Positions 8,424-16,194 of a stretch of DNA of 64,000 nucleotides are shown here, piece after piece. How positions within the stretch are numbered: the stretch's first letter is position 1; each line of letters opens with the position of its first letter. The stretch is from Fimbriimonas ginsengisoli. Its GTDB lineage: Bacteria; Armatimonadota; Fimbriimonadia; Fimbriimonadales; Fimbriimonadaceae. The position numbers and the translations under genes were made by a program. Location: contig JACOSL010000003.1 of NCBI GenBank assembly GCA_016179045.1, positions 1-64,000 of the forward strand, written 5' to 3'. The notes beneath the pieces are model-generated. The model was not told where the DNA came from and made no database searches. It saw only the letters and a list, made by a program, of their open reading frames with translations.

Positions 8424-9414
8424 GATGCTGGGCCATTTCCTCTTGCACGCTGTCTCGGATCGCTTCCACTAGATTCGCTTCGATAGCCCGCTGCGCGAGC
8501 AGCACCGCGTTCTTTATCGCGCGAGCATGGCTGCGCCCGTGCGCGATGATGCACAACCCATTCAACCCCAAGAGCGGCGATCCGCCCACGGCGCCCCAGT
8601 CCAGGCGCTCTTGGAACGGCTTGATCAGGCTTTTCAAAGGGAAATAGGGCAGCCGGGCGAGCCGGCTCTTGGGCAGGCGCTCGCTCAACAGGCTGATCAT
8701 CAGCTCAGCGACCCCCTCCGCGGTTTTCAGTACCGCGTTGCCAACGAACGCCTCGCAGACCACGACATCGCACGGCTTGGCGAACATATCTTTGCTTTCG
8801 ATGTTGCCGCGAAACCAAGAGTGGCCGCTCAGGTGCTGATACGCCTCCTTGGCGAACTGATTTCCCTTGCCCTCTTCCTCGCCGATGTTGAGCAGATGCA
8901 CGCCCGGGTTGGGCTTGCCCAGCACGCGCTGAGCGTAGGCCCGGCCCATCAGGGCGAAATCGAGCATGTCCTCCGGATCGACGTCGGGGCTCGCGCCCGC
9001 ATCGAGCAAGAGGAATTGCCCGTCCCGGTTCGGGATTGCGCTCGCGATTGCGGGGCGGTGGATGCCGGGCATCGTGCGCCAGGTGAGCTGGCAGGTGGCC
9101 GCAGCCGCGCCCGTGTTGCCCGCGCTGACGAAGGCTTGGGCGAGGCCGTCTTTCACCAGGTTGGCGCCGATGCGCAGTGAGGAGTCCTTCTTGGTTCGGT
9201 ACGCCTCCAACGGCTTCTCGTGCATTCCTACCGCCTCGGAGGCGGCCACTATCTCCAAGTTGGCAGGACGACGAGCGGGAAGGTGCATTACGATCAGGTC
9301 GGGGTCGCCGACCAACAGAAGCCGTCCGTGCAAGAGTTGCGCCGCATCCAGGGCACCGCGCACGATCTCTCCGGGAGCGTGATCGCCACCCATGGCGTCG
9401 AGCGCGACGTTCAA
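8416..9414 (-). CDS. plsX: phosphate acyltransferase PlsX
   Basis: PlsX converts acyl-ACP to acyl-phosphate for phosphatidic acid synthesis. The 332-residue protein opens with the family hallmark NVALDAMGGDHAP and contains SAGNTGAAAATCQ and NIGEEEGKGN. The start is a TTG at 9412-9414 that overlaps the upstream yceD stop as TTGA, so translation is probably coupled. It lies in yceD-plsX-fabH. In many bacteria rpmF sits between yceD and plsX; here it is absent. Confidence 0.96.
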   Translation of the reverse strand: MNVALDAMGGDHAPGEIVRGALDAAQLLHGRLLLVGDPDLIVMHLPARRPANLEIVAASEAVGMHEKPLEAYRTKKDSSLRIGANLVKDGLAQAFVSAGNTGAAAATCQLTWRTMPGIHRPAIASAIPNRDGQFLLLDAGASPDVDPEDMLDFALMGRAYAQRVLGKPNPGVHLLNIGEEEGKGNQFAKEAYQHLSGHSWFRGNIESKDMFAKPCDVVVCEAFVGNAVLKTAEGVAELMISLLSERLPKSRLARLPYFPLKSLIKPFQERLDWGAVGGSPLLGLNGLCIIAHGRSHARAIKNAVLLAQRAIEANLVEAIRDSVQEEMAQHHA

Positions 9415-9938
9415 ACTTGCCCGCCCTCAACATGGAGGAGGTCGGCGAGAATCGGCGGTGCAGGCGGCTTGGGCCGATCGATGCCCCGATCTGCGGCAAC
9501 GGGGCACGGCCCATCCCAGCCGAAATCGCAGAGCGCCTGAACGGGCATTTCGATGAGGAACTCCTGCCGCAACAGCGCCTCGACCATCAGCTGGTTTCCT
9601 TCGAAGAGCGGATAAGGCTCGTCGGCGACGACGCGGGCGAAATCCTTTGGGTTGAGGCTGCTCGGCGTGCCTTCGACCTGGAATTCCTCATGGACCTCAA
9701 AGGCGATCTCTTGCTCGAGGGGGCCCGAGCAACGCGAGCACTCGAGGACGGCGGTCGCCGCGAATTTGCCGGAAATCAGGAGGACGTTGCCGGTGCTGAC
9801 CGCTTCGAGGTAGCCCTCGAGCGGTTTGACTAGGTCGAGCTCTTCCTCTTGGGGAAGTTCGGTCGAAATGTCGACCGCCACCTTTCGGCCCGGGTGCTGC
9901 AGGACGTCGTTCAGGTCGAGCAGATCGTCCCGTTTCAT
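9411..9938 (-). CDS. yceD: YceD/DUF177 family protein
   Basis: A 175-residue cytoplasmic protein of the DUF177 (YceD) family, usually found upstream of rpmF/plsX and linked to 23S rRNA accumulation or L32 expression. Supporting segments are VLECSRCSGPLEQEIAFEVHEEF in the centre (the family's CxRCL-like region) and LVEALLRQEFLIEMPVQALC (family pattern: E.....LP..PLC) near the C-terminus. Start ATG 9938 (MKRDDLLDLND); a TAGAAT box is 13 nt upstream. The stop overlaps the plsX TTG. The normal downstream partner rpmF is missing at this position. Confidence 0.85.
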   Translation of the reverse strand: MKRDDLLDLNDVLQHPGRKVAVDISTELPQEEELDLVKPLEGYLEAVSTGNVLLISGKFAATAVLECSRCSGPLEQEIAFEVHEEFQVEGTPSSLNPKDFARVVADEPYPLFEGNQLMVEALLRQEFLIEMPVQALCDFGWDGPCPVAADRGIDRPKPPAPPILADLLHVEGGQV

Positions 9939-10070
9939 GGCGCAACGGCAAATTCTACCCGCGAGCGACCCTCGTCGAGCTTGGAGAGTGAGAGGGTTCA
10001 AATGAATTCGGCGAAGCAGCCAACGTTTCGGCTCCCTGCAAGCGTCCGCCCTTACAGGGCACTTGCGTTG

Positions 10071-10076
10071 TATACT
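10071..10076 (+). promoter_or_regulatory. -10 element TATACT of the dop/UBact operon
   Basis: A consensus-like TATACT in the gap between the divergent yceD and the lipoprotein gene at 10129. No obvious -35 partner. Predicted transcription start is about 10083, giving a leader of roughly 45 nt. Confidence 0.5.
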
Positions 10077-10128
10077 AGCGCAGGGATGGTCTAGGTTGCC
10101 GCGAGGCTTCCGTGAGGTGGGTGGATCG

Positions 10129-11403
10129 TTGAATAGGTGGGCGCTATTTGTTGCTGGTGCGATGGGGTTCGCCGCTGGGTGCGGCGGAGGCGGAGGCGCC
10201 GCCGGACCAGTCATACCGCCACCCGGGGCGCAATTGAGCAGCGCCATTCCCGATTCGGGCAATACCAGCAAGGGCAATGTCGACGTTTACTATCTCACCG
10301 GGCAGGGCCGCCTGCCGACCGGAAACACGGCCGTGATCACCCACCAGTTCTTCGTCGACCCGGTGACGGGCGAAATCGTTGACCAGGCTTCCGCGCACGC
10401 CGTAAATCTTCAGCTCGACGCATACACCGCCAACGACTTTCCCGTGCTGGTTCCGGTGACGAGCGATTCGAGGTCGTTTGACAAGTTGCCGCTGGAGATC
10501 AATTCGCTGCTCGACACCGCTGGCGGCGTGGTCGCCCCTCCGGTGTTCTTTTCGGATACCTTTCCGGCCAACGTTCGGGTCGAACCCGGCCGCCATACCA
10601 CGGTCAGCGCGTTTCTTGACGACTCGATGATCGACAATTCAGTGAGCCCCCCGACTTTCCTCACGGACCAGTTTGTGAATGTCAACCTCACCTTTCCGGG
10701 CAAGACACGGTTCGATGGCTGGTTCAGCGACTTCGTGCGTTTCGATATTTCAGCGCTGGGGACTAGGCCGGCGCTGGCGGGCAGCGGCAACGCGACGGCC
10801 GCGTTCTTCTCAGGCGACCGTATAGCCATTGGCGGAGCGGGTGCACCTGGTGAATTCGATATGCTCGACCCGCTCACCTCCGCGCTTCTGACCGGTACGG
10901 TGACCGCGCCCGTGAGGATCGGTAGTCGCTTTGCGCCGGGCACGTACACGACGCGTGTACCCGATCCAAGAGACGTCCTCGGGTCGTCCCTCATCGACGC
11001 CGAATCTGGCTTCTGGCGCGACTTCACCGATGTTGTAGCGAATTCGACCACCTTCGAAGTAATCACCTTCCCCAACGCGACCGAGGACCCTATCCAGGAC
11101 ATGGTTCTCGTGCAACGCAACGGCGGTGGAACGATCATCGCGCTGTATTCCGGCAAAGCCGACCTCTTTAACCTGGCCTGGACGGCCTACCCGATCAGCC
11201 AAGTGTTCTCCGTTTCGCCGACGAACCCAATTTCGGGGACTCTGAGCGGTCTGCTCGACAAGACGAGCGCGGCGGTGGCCGTTACCAGTTCTTCGGATAG
11301 CGCCGACGTCGGGCTGGTTCGATCCGGCCACTGGACAAAGACTTCGGGCACGGCGCCGGCGGGCTTTCCGACGAACGGCCGGTTCATCGTGTTCAGGCAG
11401 TGA
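10129..11403 (+). CDS. lipoprotein of unknown function, first gene of the UBact-proteasome operon
   Basis: A 424-residue product starting at TTG 10129 (MNRWALF...) with a lipoprotein signal: hydrophobic stretch then FAAGC lipobox with the cysteine near residue 18, followed by a glycine-rich linker. GAGGTG upstream of the TTG serves as Shine-Dalgarno; longer starts give a poor signal peptide. The mature part is beta-rich, Ser/Thr-rich and lacks recognised motifs. The stop overlaps the next gene as GTGA, so it is translationally linked to dop, although an exported lipoprotein has no obvious role in proteasomal degradation. It may be a fortuitous operon partner. Confidence 0.8.
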   Translation: MNRWALFVAGAMGFAAGCGGGGGAAGPVIPPPGAQLSSAIPDSGNTSKGNVDVYYLTGQGRLPTGNTAVITHQFFVDPVTGEIVDQASAHAVNLQLDAYTANDFPVLVPVTSDSRSFDKLPLEINSLLDTAGGVVAPPVFFSDTFPANVRVEPGRHTTVSAFLDDSMIDNSVSPPTFLTDQFVNVNLTFPGKTRFDGWFSDFVRFDISALGTRPALAGSGNATAAFFSGDRIAIGGAGAPGEFDMLDPLTSALLTGTVTAPVRIGSRFAPGTYTTRVPDPRDVLGSSLIDAESGFWRDFTDVVANSTTFEVITFPNATEDPIQDMVLVQRNGGGTIIALYSGKADLFNLAWTAYPISQVFSVSPTNPISGTLSGLLDKTSAAVAVTSSSDSADVGLVRSGHWTKTSGTAPAGFPTNGRFIVFRQ

Positions 11404-12881
11404 CCGAGCCGATCCTTGCCGGGATCGAAACGGAATACGGGCTTCAGATCGAAGGGCGTTCGCCCGACGACCAGGTGGACGACGCTTACGAGTTCGTGCG
11501 CGCGTATCCGGGACCGTGCTGGGAGGGATGGGACTACCGCCACGAGAGCCCGCGAGCGGACCTGCGTGGCTTTCGGGTCGATCGCCTAAAGGTCGATCCC
11601 GAGGACGCGAAATTCGATGCCGGCCGGCGCCATGGCGCCGACCGTGAAGTTCGTGCTGATCGGATCCTCGCCAACGGCGCGAGGTTCTACAACGATCACG
11701 GACATCCCGAGTACGCCACACCGGAGTGCTTCACTCTGGATGAACTGGTGCGCCAGGACGCAGCGGGCGAGCAAGCCGTTCTGAGCGCGGCCCGGCGCTA
11801 CCGAAAGGAGACGGGTCGTCGAGCCCGCGTTTACAAGAACAACACGGATTTCCACGGTGCATCCTACGGAACGCACGAAAGCTACCTTGTCCCAAGAGAT
11901 CTGGGTTTTGAACGAATATTCGAGGCGGTCTTGCCGATGCTGGTGGCCCGGCAGGTTCTGTGCGGCGCGGGGAAGGTGGGCAGCGAATTGGGCAGGGCGT
12001 GCGTGTATCAAATGAGCCAGCGGGCTGATTTTTTCGTCGAGCCCGCGAGCGTGGAAACGCTCTATCGACGCCCTGTGTTCAATACGCGCGACGAGCCACA
12101 CGCCGACCCGGCGCGGTGGATTCGTCTGCACGTCATCTGCGGCGATGCCAACCGCCTCGCGTCGGCTACCAAACGCAAGGTCGGCCTCGTGAAGCTGGCC
12201 CTCACCCTGGCCCAGCACGGTATTGCACCACCTTGGAAAATCGCCGATCCGGTTTTCTCGTTCCAAGCCGTGAGCCGAGACGAGTCGTACCGATTTCCGG
12301 TGGACCTGCGCGGGGGCGATTCGTCAAGCGCCGAGGCGATTCTGGAGTCCTATTTTGAGGCAGCCGATGGACTTGAGGAGCCCGATTCGGACCTACTCTG
12401 GACGAGCCGAACGTCGAGAGAACTCCTGCGGGAGTTGAAGTCCGACTGGAACCGGTTCCGGCGACATGCGGATTGGGCGGCCAAGCGCTCCATGATCGAG
12501 ACGTTCCTCGTCGCCGAGGGCGTCGATTGGACCGACTCCAGGCTCCAAAGCTTCGACCTCGAGTACGCGAACCTCGACCCGGAGGAAGGGCTGTTCTCGG
12601 CGCTCGTCGAGATGGGTGAGGTCGAACCCGGCGTGTCTGCTGCGATCGCCGCCGCCGCCCTCGATGAGCCGCCATGCGATTCGACGAGAGCTCAAGCTCG
12701 GGCCTTGGCGGTAACGCGGTTCGGCGACGCGTTGCGCGACGCCTCTTGGGGCTCGCTGACCTTTGAGATCGACAGTCGGCGTGAGGTCGTCGACCTCCCG
12801 CCCGACCTGCGGCCTTCGCCGGAACTGGCCGAAATTCAGGACGTAGTAAGCTTCATCAAGCGTCTTCGAGGTGACAAGTGA
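11400..12881 (+). CDS. dop: Dop-type deamidase/depupylase-like enzyme for UBact
   Basis: Dop and PafA are glutamine-synthetase-fold enzymes; Dop deamidates the C-terminal Gln of Pup-like modifiers and removes them from substrates. The 493-residue protein has GIETEYG near residue 8, NGARFYNDHGHPEYATPEC near 90, YKNNTDFHGASYGTHESYL, CGAGKVG and FNTRDEPHADPARWIRLHVICGDAN, all core family motifs. A WDYRHESPRADLRGF segment at about residues 43-57 matches the Dop-specific loop rather than PafA, which lacks it. GTG start overlaps the upstream stop; its own stop overlaps the UBact GTG. No separate pafA ligase is in the window, so a second paralogue is expected elsewhere. Confidence 0.9.
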   Translation: MTEPILAGIETEYGLQIEGRSPDDQVDDAYEFVRAYPGPCWEGWDYRHESPRADLRGFRVDRLKVDPEDAKFDAGRRHGADREVRADRILANGARFYNDHGHPEYATPECFTLDELVRQDAAGEQAVLSAARRYRKETGRRARVYKNNTDFHGASYGTHESYLVPRDLGFERIFEAVLPMLVARQVLCGAGKVGSELGRACVYQMSQRADFFVEPASVETLYRRPVFNTRDEPHADPARWIRLHVICGDANRLASATKRKVGLVKLALTLAQHGIAPPWKIADPVFSFQAVSRDESYRFPVDLRGGDSSSAEAILESYFEAADGLEEPDSDLLWTSRTSRELLRELKSDWNRFRRHADWAAKRSMIETFLVAEGVDWTDSRLQSFDLEYANLDPEEGLFSALVEMGEVEPGVSAAIAAAALDEPPCDSTRAQARALAVTRFGDALRDASWGSLTFEIDSRREVVDLPPDLRPSPELAEIQDVVSFIKRLRGDK

Positions 12882-13057
12882 GCGACGGAGATCGACTGAC
12901 CAGACCGCTGACCGAGCCCGCCCGCAAGGGTGGAGACGAGACCGGCCCCAGCCGGCCCGACGTGCGCAAACCTGAGGGCGGCAACGAGCTTCTCAAGCGG
13001 ATGAAGCGCGTCGATCCCGATCAGGCGAAGCGTTACCGCCAACGATCGGGACAATGA
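12878..13057 (+). CDS. ubact: UBact ubiquitin-like protein modifier
   Basis: A 59-residue, highly charged, Gly/Pro-rich protein, too short for many gene finders. It starts at GTG 12878, overlapping the dop stop (GTGA), and ends at 13057, overlapping the proteasome ATG (ATGA). The C-terminal half contains ELLKRMKRVDPDQAKRYRQR and ends SGQ. Disordered N-terminus, RMKxVDPDQAxRYRQRSG(Q/E) C-terminus and position between dop and a proteasome subunit are the features of UBact, the Pup-like modifier described for several Gram-negative phyla including Armatimonadota. The terminal Gln implies that Dop must deamidate it to Glu before ligation. Confidence 0.92.
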   Translation: MSDGDRLTRPLTEPARKGGDETGPSRPDVRKPEGGNELLKRMKRVDPDQAKRYRQRSGQ

Positions 13058-13797
13058 TCTTGGCTGAATCGAAGGGCTTTTCCGACCTCGTCGGTTGGCC
13101 ACAAGGGTCGGTCGGCCCCGTGGAGACCCACGGCACGACCGTTCTCGCCTTGCGCTACAAGGAGGGCGTGCTTGCCGTCGCCGATCGACGCGCCACCGCC
13201 GGCAACCTCGTGATGGACGACCATGCGGACAAGGTGTTCGCCTTGGACGATGCCACGCTCGTCGCGATCAGCGGCGCCTTCGCCCGATCGGTCGAGATCT
13301 GCCGCTTCCTCCGGCATTCGTTCAAATACTACAAGCGCACCGTTTTAAGCGAAATGTCCCTCGAAGGCAAGCTTATGGAGATTTCGCGCGCCCTCTCCAA
13401 CAATCAGCAACTAGCCTTGCAGGGCATCGGGGTGTTTCTACCGATCGTCGGGGCTTACGACCGCAAACGGGACGAATTTGGCGTGTACTTCTTCGACGGT
13501 GCCGGGGCGCGTTTCCAAAACACCGAATACGCGTGCGCGGGCTCGGGTTCGGAGCGCATCCGCGGGGTCTTCGAATACCTGTCGAGAACCAAGGGTCCGT
13601 GGTCAGCTCGCCCGTTCAACGAGGTGCTGGGCGAGTCGTTGCAACTCCTCGACATTGCCTCCGAACTTGATTCGGCCACGGGCGGCTTTGCCAAGACGCT
13701 CCCAGTTGCGCGAATAGTCGACCGGGATGGGACTCGCGAGGTGCCGGAGGGCGACCTGCGCAAGGCCGCCGACCGGTTCTTTGCCGCTAAGCCCTAG
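13054..13797 (+). CDS. prcB: 20S proteasome beta-type subunit
   Basis: A 247-residue N-terminal nucleophile hydrolase. A 27-residue propeptide ends in ETHG, exposing Thr28 as predicted nucleophile (HG|TTVLAL). Counting Thr28 as residue 1 places Asp44 at 17 and Lys60 at 33, the conserved Thr1-Asp17-Lys33 catalytic set. The body holds GVLAVADRRAT, VAISGAFARS and a late ATGGFAKTLPVARI. ATG 13054 overlaps the UBact stop. HslV is less likely: there is a true propeptide, no hslU, and a dop-UBact context. No alpha subunit gene is adjacent. The stop shares CTAG with the convergent gene. Confidence 0.93.
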   Translation: MILAESKGFSDLVGWPQGSVGPVETHGTTVLALRYKEGVLAVADRRATAGNLVMDDHADKVFALDDATLVAISGAFARSVEICRFLRHSFKYYKRTVLSEMSLEGKLMEISRALSNNQQLALQGIGVFLPIVGAYDRKRDEFGVYFFDGAGARFQNTEYACAGSGSERIRGVFEYLSRTKGPWSARPFNEVLGESLQLLDIASELDSATGGFAKTLPVARIVDRDGTREVPEGDLRKAADRFFAAKP

Positions 13798-14345
13798 GGG
13801 AATCGGTAGCCGACGTAAACCCCCAGGGTGCTAGGGGTGAGCCCGCCGTTGTTGTCGGCCCGCTGCCCGATCGTTCCCGCAACCTCGGCGATGACGCTGG
13901 GCCCAAGCTCGTAGCCGAGTCCGCCGCGTGCCCCAAGCTTGGTGTCCGATCCGCCCGCTTGGATGAAAATGACGCCGACTCCGGCGAACCAGTATGCGCG
14001 TCCCTCACCGTATCCGTAGCGGCTCTTGCCGCTGTAGAAGCGCTGGTTGATCATCACCGGGTAGAGATTGGCGCGCTCTCCGGTCGAAGAGCGACCGATC
14101 CAATCGAAGGAGAGAAACGTTTCGCCCGTGTGGAGGTACGAACTCGCAAACAGGTATTCCAACCCCACCCCAAAGAAGGTTGTGTCGATATCGCGCAGCG
14201 TGGAGTCGATTGGAAAGACGACGCCGCCGCGGAAAGTGACTCCGGACGGGGTCGAGTTGAGCTTGTTGCTCTGATACTGCGCCGGTGCGAGCGCGCTAAT
14301 GCCGATGGCGGACATCAGCGCCGCCCCCAAAACGTATCGGTTCAT
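13794..14345 (-). CDS. outer-membrane beta-barrel protein, hypothetical
   Basis: A 183-residue secreted protein. Start ATG 14345 is preferred because AGGAGGA lies 9 nt upstream and the next residues (MNRYVLGAALMSAIGISALAPAQ) form a clean signal peptide; the longer reading adds an unlikely basic extension. The mature part shows alternating aromatic strands (FFGVGLEYLFASSYLHTGE, AYWFAGVGVIFIQAG, GARGGLGYEL) and ends YVGYRFP, an outer-membrane barrel terminus. It resembles small OmpA-like or OprF-type 8-strand barrels in pattern only. It is convergent with prcB, sharing the CTAG stop overlap. Confidence 0.75.
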   Translation of the reverse strand: MNRYVLGAALMSAIGISALAPAQYQSNKLNSTPSGVTFRGGVVFPIDSTLRDIDTTFFGVGLEYLFASSYLHTGETFLSFDWIGRSSTGERANLYPVMINQRFYSGKSRYGYGEGRAYWFAGVGVIFIQAGGSDTKLGARGGLGYELGPSVIAEVAGTIGQRADNNGGLTPSTLGVYVGYRFP

Positions 14346-14450
14346 CTGAAAGATCCTCCTGATTCCCGGGATCGCGCCATCGCCCAACCCGGCAAGCTCG
14401 CCCAGTTTACACGCCGCGAGCGGATAGAGCCGCCCTGCGCATAATGAGCG

Positions 14451-15017
14451 ATGCCCGCGATGCGCCCCAAGCTCTCCGAGAGCGTGCTTATCGTGGTAGA
14501 CGTTCAGCCGACGTTTTTTCGTCCGATTCACGATGGCGAGGCGGTCTTCAGGCGAATTCAGTTCGTTGTCGAGGCCGCTCGCGCGCTCGCCGTGCCCATT
14601 CTAGCCACCGAGCAAGTGCCGGCCAAGATGGGTGGTACCGACCCCCGGTTGGCCGCGTTGATGCCCGAGTCGACCAAGCCCGTCGCAAAGGCTTGCTTCG
14701 GATGTTGCGAGTCCCCGGACTTCCAGCAGGCCCTAGCCAGACTGAATCGTGGACAGGCGGCGCTCGTCGGGATCGAGACCCACATCTGCGTTTCGCAGAC
14801 CGCGCTGGGCTTAATAGAGCAAGGCCTTCAGGTCGCGTTTTGCCCGGATGCGGTCGGCGCTCGCGCGCTCGACCGCCACGAAGCGGGAATCGAGCGCATG
14901 CGCGCAGCCGGCGTGGAGTCGATTCACACGGAAGCTCTAGTTTATGAGTGGATGGGCTCGGCCGAGCATCAAGCCTTTCGAGAAGTGCTCGAGATCGTAA
15001 AGCGCGCCGGGCCTTAG
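14451..15017 (+). CDS. isochorismatase-family cysteine hydrolase
   Basis: A 188-residue cytoplasmic hydrolase of the isochorismatase-like fold. The triad is visible: Asp17 in LIVVDVQPTFF, Lys80 in KPVAKACFGCC and Cys113 in VGIETHICVSQTA, preceded by the usual non-proline turn. Family members hydrolyse amides such as nicotinamide or N-carbamoyl compounds, or act as isochorismatases; the substrate cannot be told. A CATAAT box ends 5 nt before ATG 14451, a near-leaderless arrangement. An alternative ATG is three codons in. The stop overlaps the convergent htpX-like gene by 4 bp. Confidence 0.88.
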   Translation: MPAMRPKLSESVLIVVDVQPTFFRPIHDGEAVFRRIQFVVEAARALAVPILATEQVPAKMGGTDPRLAALMPESTKPVAKACFGCCESPDFQQALARLNRGQAALVGIETHICVSQTALGLIEQGLQVAFCPDAVGARALDRHEAGIERMRAAGVESIHTEALVYEWMGSAEHQAFREVLEIVKRAGP

Positions 15018-16147
15018 GGGCTGGTCGGGGGCTCGTCCGGGTTCGACTGGCCGCTTCGGGTGTAGGTCGTGAGCCCGGGCTCTTGTCCGGGCAGACCTCC
15101 CGAGGTGGGCTGGCCTGGCAGTTGGCCCGCTTGCCCAAGAACCTGCGCGCCCGGAATCGGGAGCTGAGTGCGTTGCCTCGGTGGGCTGGGTTGGGCCGGC
15201 ATGTTGAGGCTGGGGTTCCAGTCGCTGAGGGCATCCGCCCCCATCACGCCCATGAGGGCGCTAACCCGCTGTTCCACCGACGGATGGGTATCGAACAAGC
15301 TGGCGCCCCCATCGCGGAATGGGTTGACGAAGTACATGTGCTGGATCGCGCGGTTCGCCCCCGCGAGGCCGTAGGGGAACGCTTCGATCTTCTTGAGCGC
15401 GCGCGCCAGGCCCTCCGGATTGCGCGTGAGTTGGGCGGCGGTGGAGTCGGCCAAGTACTCGCGCTTGCGGCTGATCGCCATCTGCAGCAGGTAGGAGGCG
15501 ATCGGAGCGAGGATCGCGAGCACGATGCCCACGATCGCCCAGATGTTGGCCCCCTGCGAATCCTCGTCGTCGCTCCGCCTGCCGCCCCAAAGCGAAAAGC
15601 GAAACACGTCGGCAAGAAGCGGGATCACCCCAACGATGAGTGCCATCGTGGTCGTGAAGCGCACATCGTAGTTGCGGATGTGCGACATCTCGTGCGCGAC
15701 CACGCCCTGAAGCTCTTCGCGATCCATCATCTGGATCAGGCCGCTCGTGACCGCGATCGCCCCGTGCCTCGGGTCCATGCCGGTGGCGAACGCGTTGGGT
15801 GAATCGTCGTCGATGACGTATAGCGCCGGTTTCTGGATGCCGGCGGCGATCGCCATCTCCTCGGTGACGTTGTCGAGCACCTGGTCTTCCATGTGGCGAG
15901 CCGGATGCGCGCCCGCGATCGAGAGCACGATCTCCGGCCCCTGAGCGCGAGCGACGATAGCAAGAATCACCCCCAACAGAGCCGCGCCCCCCGCGCCGTA
16001 ATACCAAAGGCTCGGATGGAAGGCCCCGACGATCGCCCCGCCCAGACCGGTCAGCATCAAGATGATGAAAAACGAAAACACGACGCTGAGCCGCCGGTTG
16101 GAGGCGATCTGGTCGGGGATCGAGCGTCTTGCCGTGTTGACCTTCAT
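15014..16147 (-). CDS. htpX: M48-family membrane zinc metalloprotease (HtpX-like)
   Basis: HtpX-type proteases degrade damaged membrane proteins. The 377-residue product has two N-terminal membrane segments (about 21-42 and 46-67), the zinc motif HEMSH at 152-156 in VVAHEMSHIRNYD, further hydrophobic segments at about 163-185 and 203-222, and the third ligand region EYLAD. It is longer than classical HtpX (about 290) because of a Pro/Gly-rich, probably disordered C-terminal tail from about residue 310. ATG 16147 is preceded by GAGGG. It is adjacent to metG on the same strand. Confidence 0.9.
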   Translation of the reverse strand: MKVNTARRSIPDQIASNRRLSVVFSFFIILMLTGLGGAIVGAFHPSLWYYGAGGAALLGVILAIVARAQGPEIVLSIAGAHPARHMEDQVLDNVTEEMAIAAGIQKPALYVIDDDSPNAFATGMDPRHGAIAVTSGLIQMMDREELQGVVAHEMSHIRNYDVRFTTTMALIVGVIPLLADVFRFSLWGGRRSDDEDSQGANIWAIVGIVLAILAPIASYLLQMAISRKREYLADSTAAQLTRNPEGLARALKKIEAFPYGLAGANRAIQHMYFVNPFRDGGASLFDTHPSVEQRVSALMGVMGADALSDWNPSLNMPAQPSPPRQRTQLPIPGAQVLGQAGQLPGQPTSGGLPGQEPGLTTYTRSGQSNPDEPPTSP

Positions 16148-16194
16148 CTACCCTCTAACTTACGCTGACTAGCCCGCCTCGGGATGCGATTGGC

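Noticed and set aside
11400-12881. PafA ligase rather than Dop
   Set aside because: The N-terminal Dop-loop segment (WDY..ESP..D.RGF) is present; PafA lacks it. A dual role cannot be fully excluded.
13054-13797. HslV instead of proteasome beta subunit
   Set aside because: The protein has a 27-residue propeptide before HG|TT, lies between UBact and no hslU, and matches proteasome spacing of Asp17 and Lys33.
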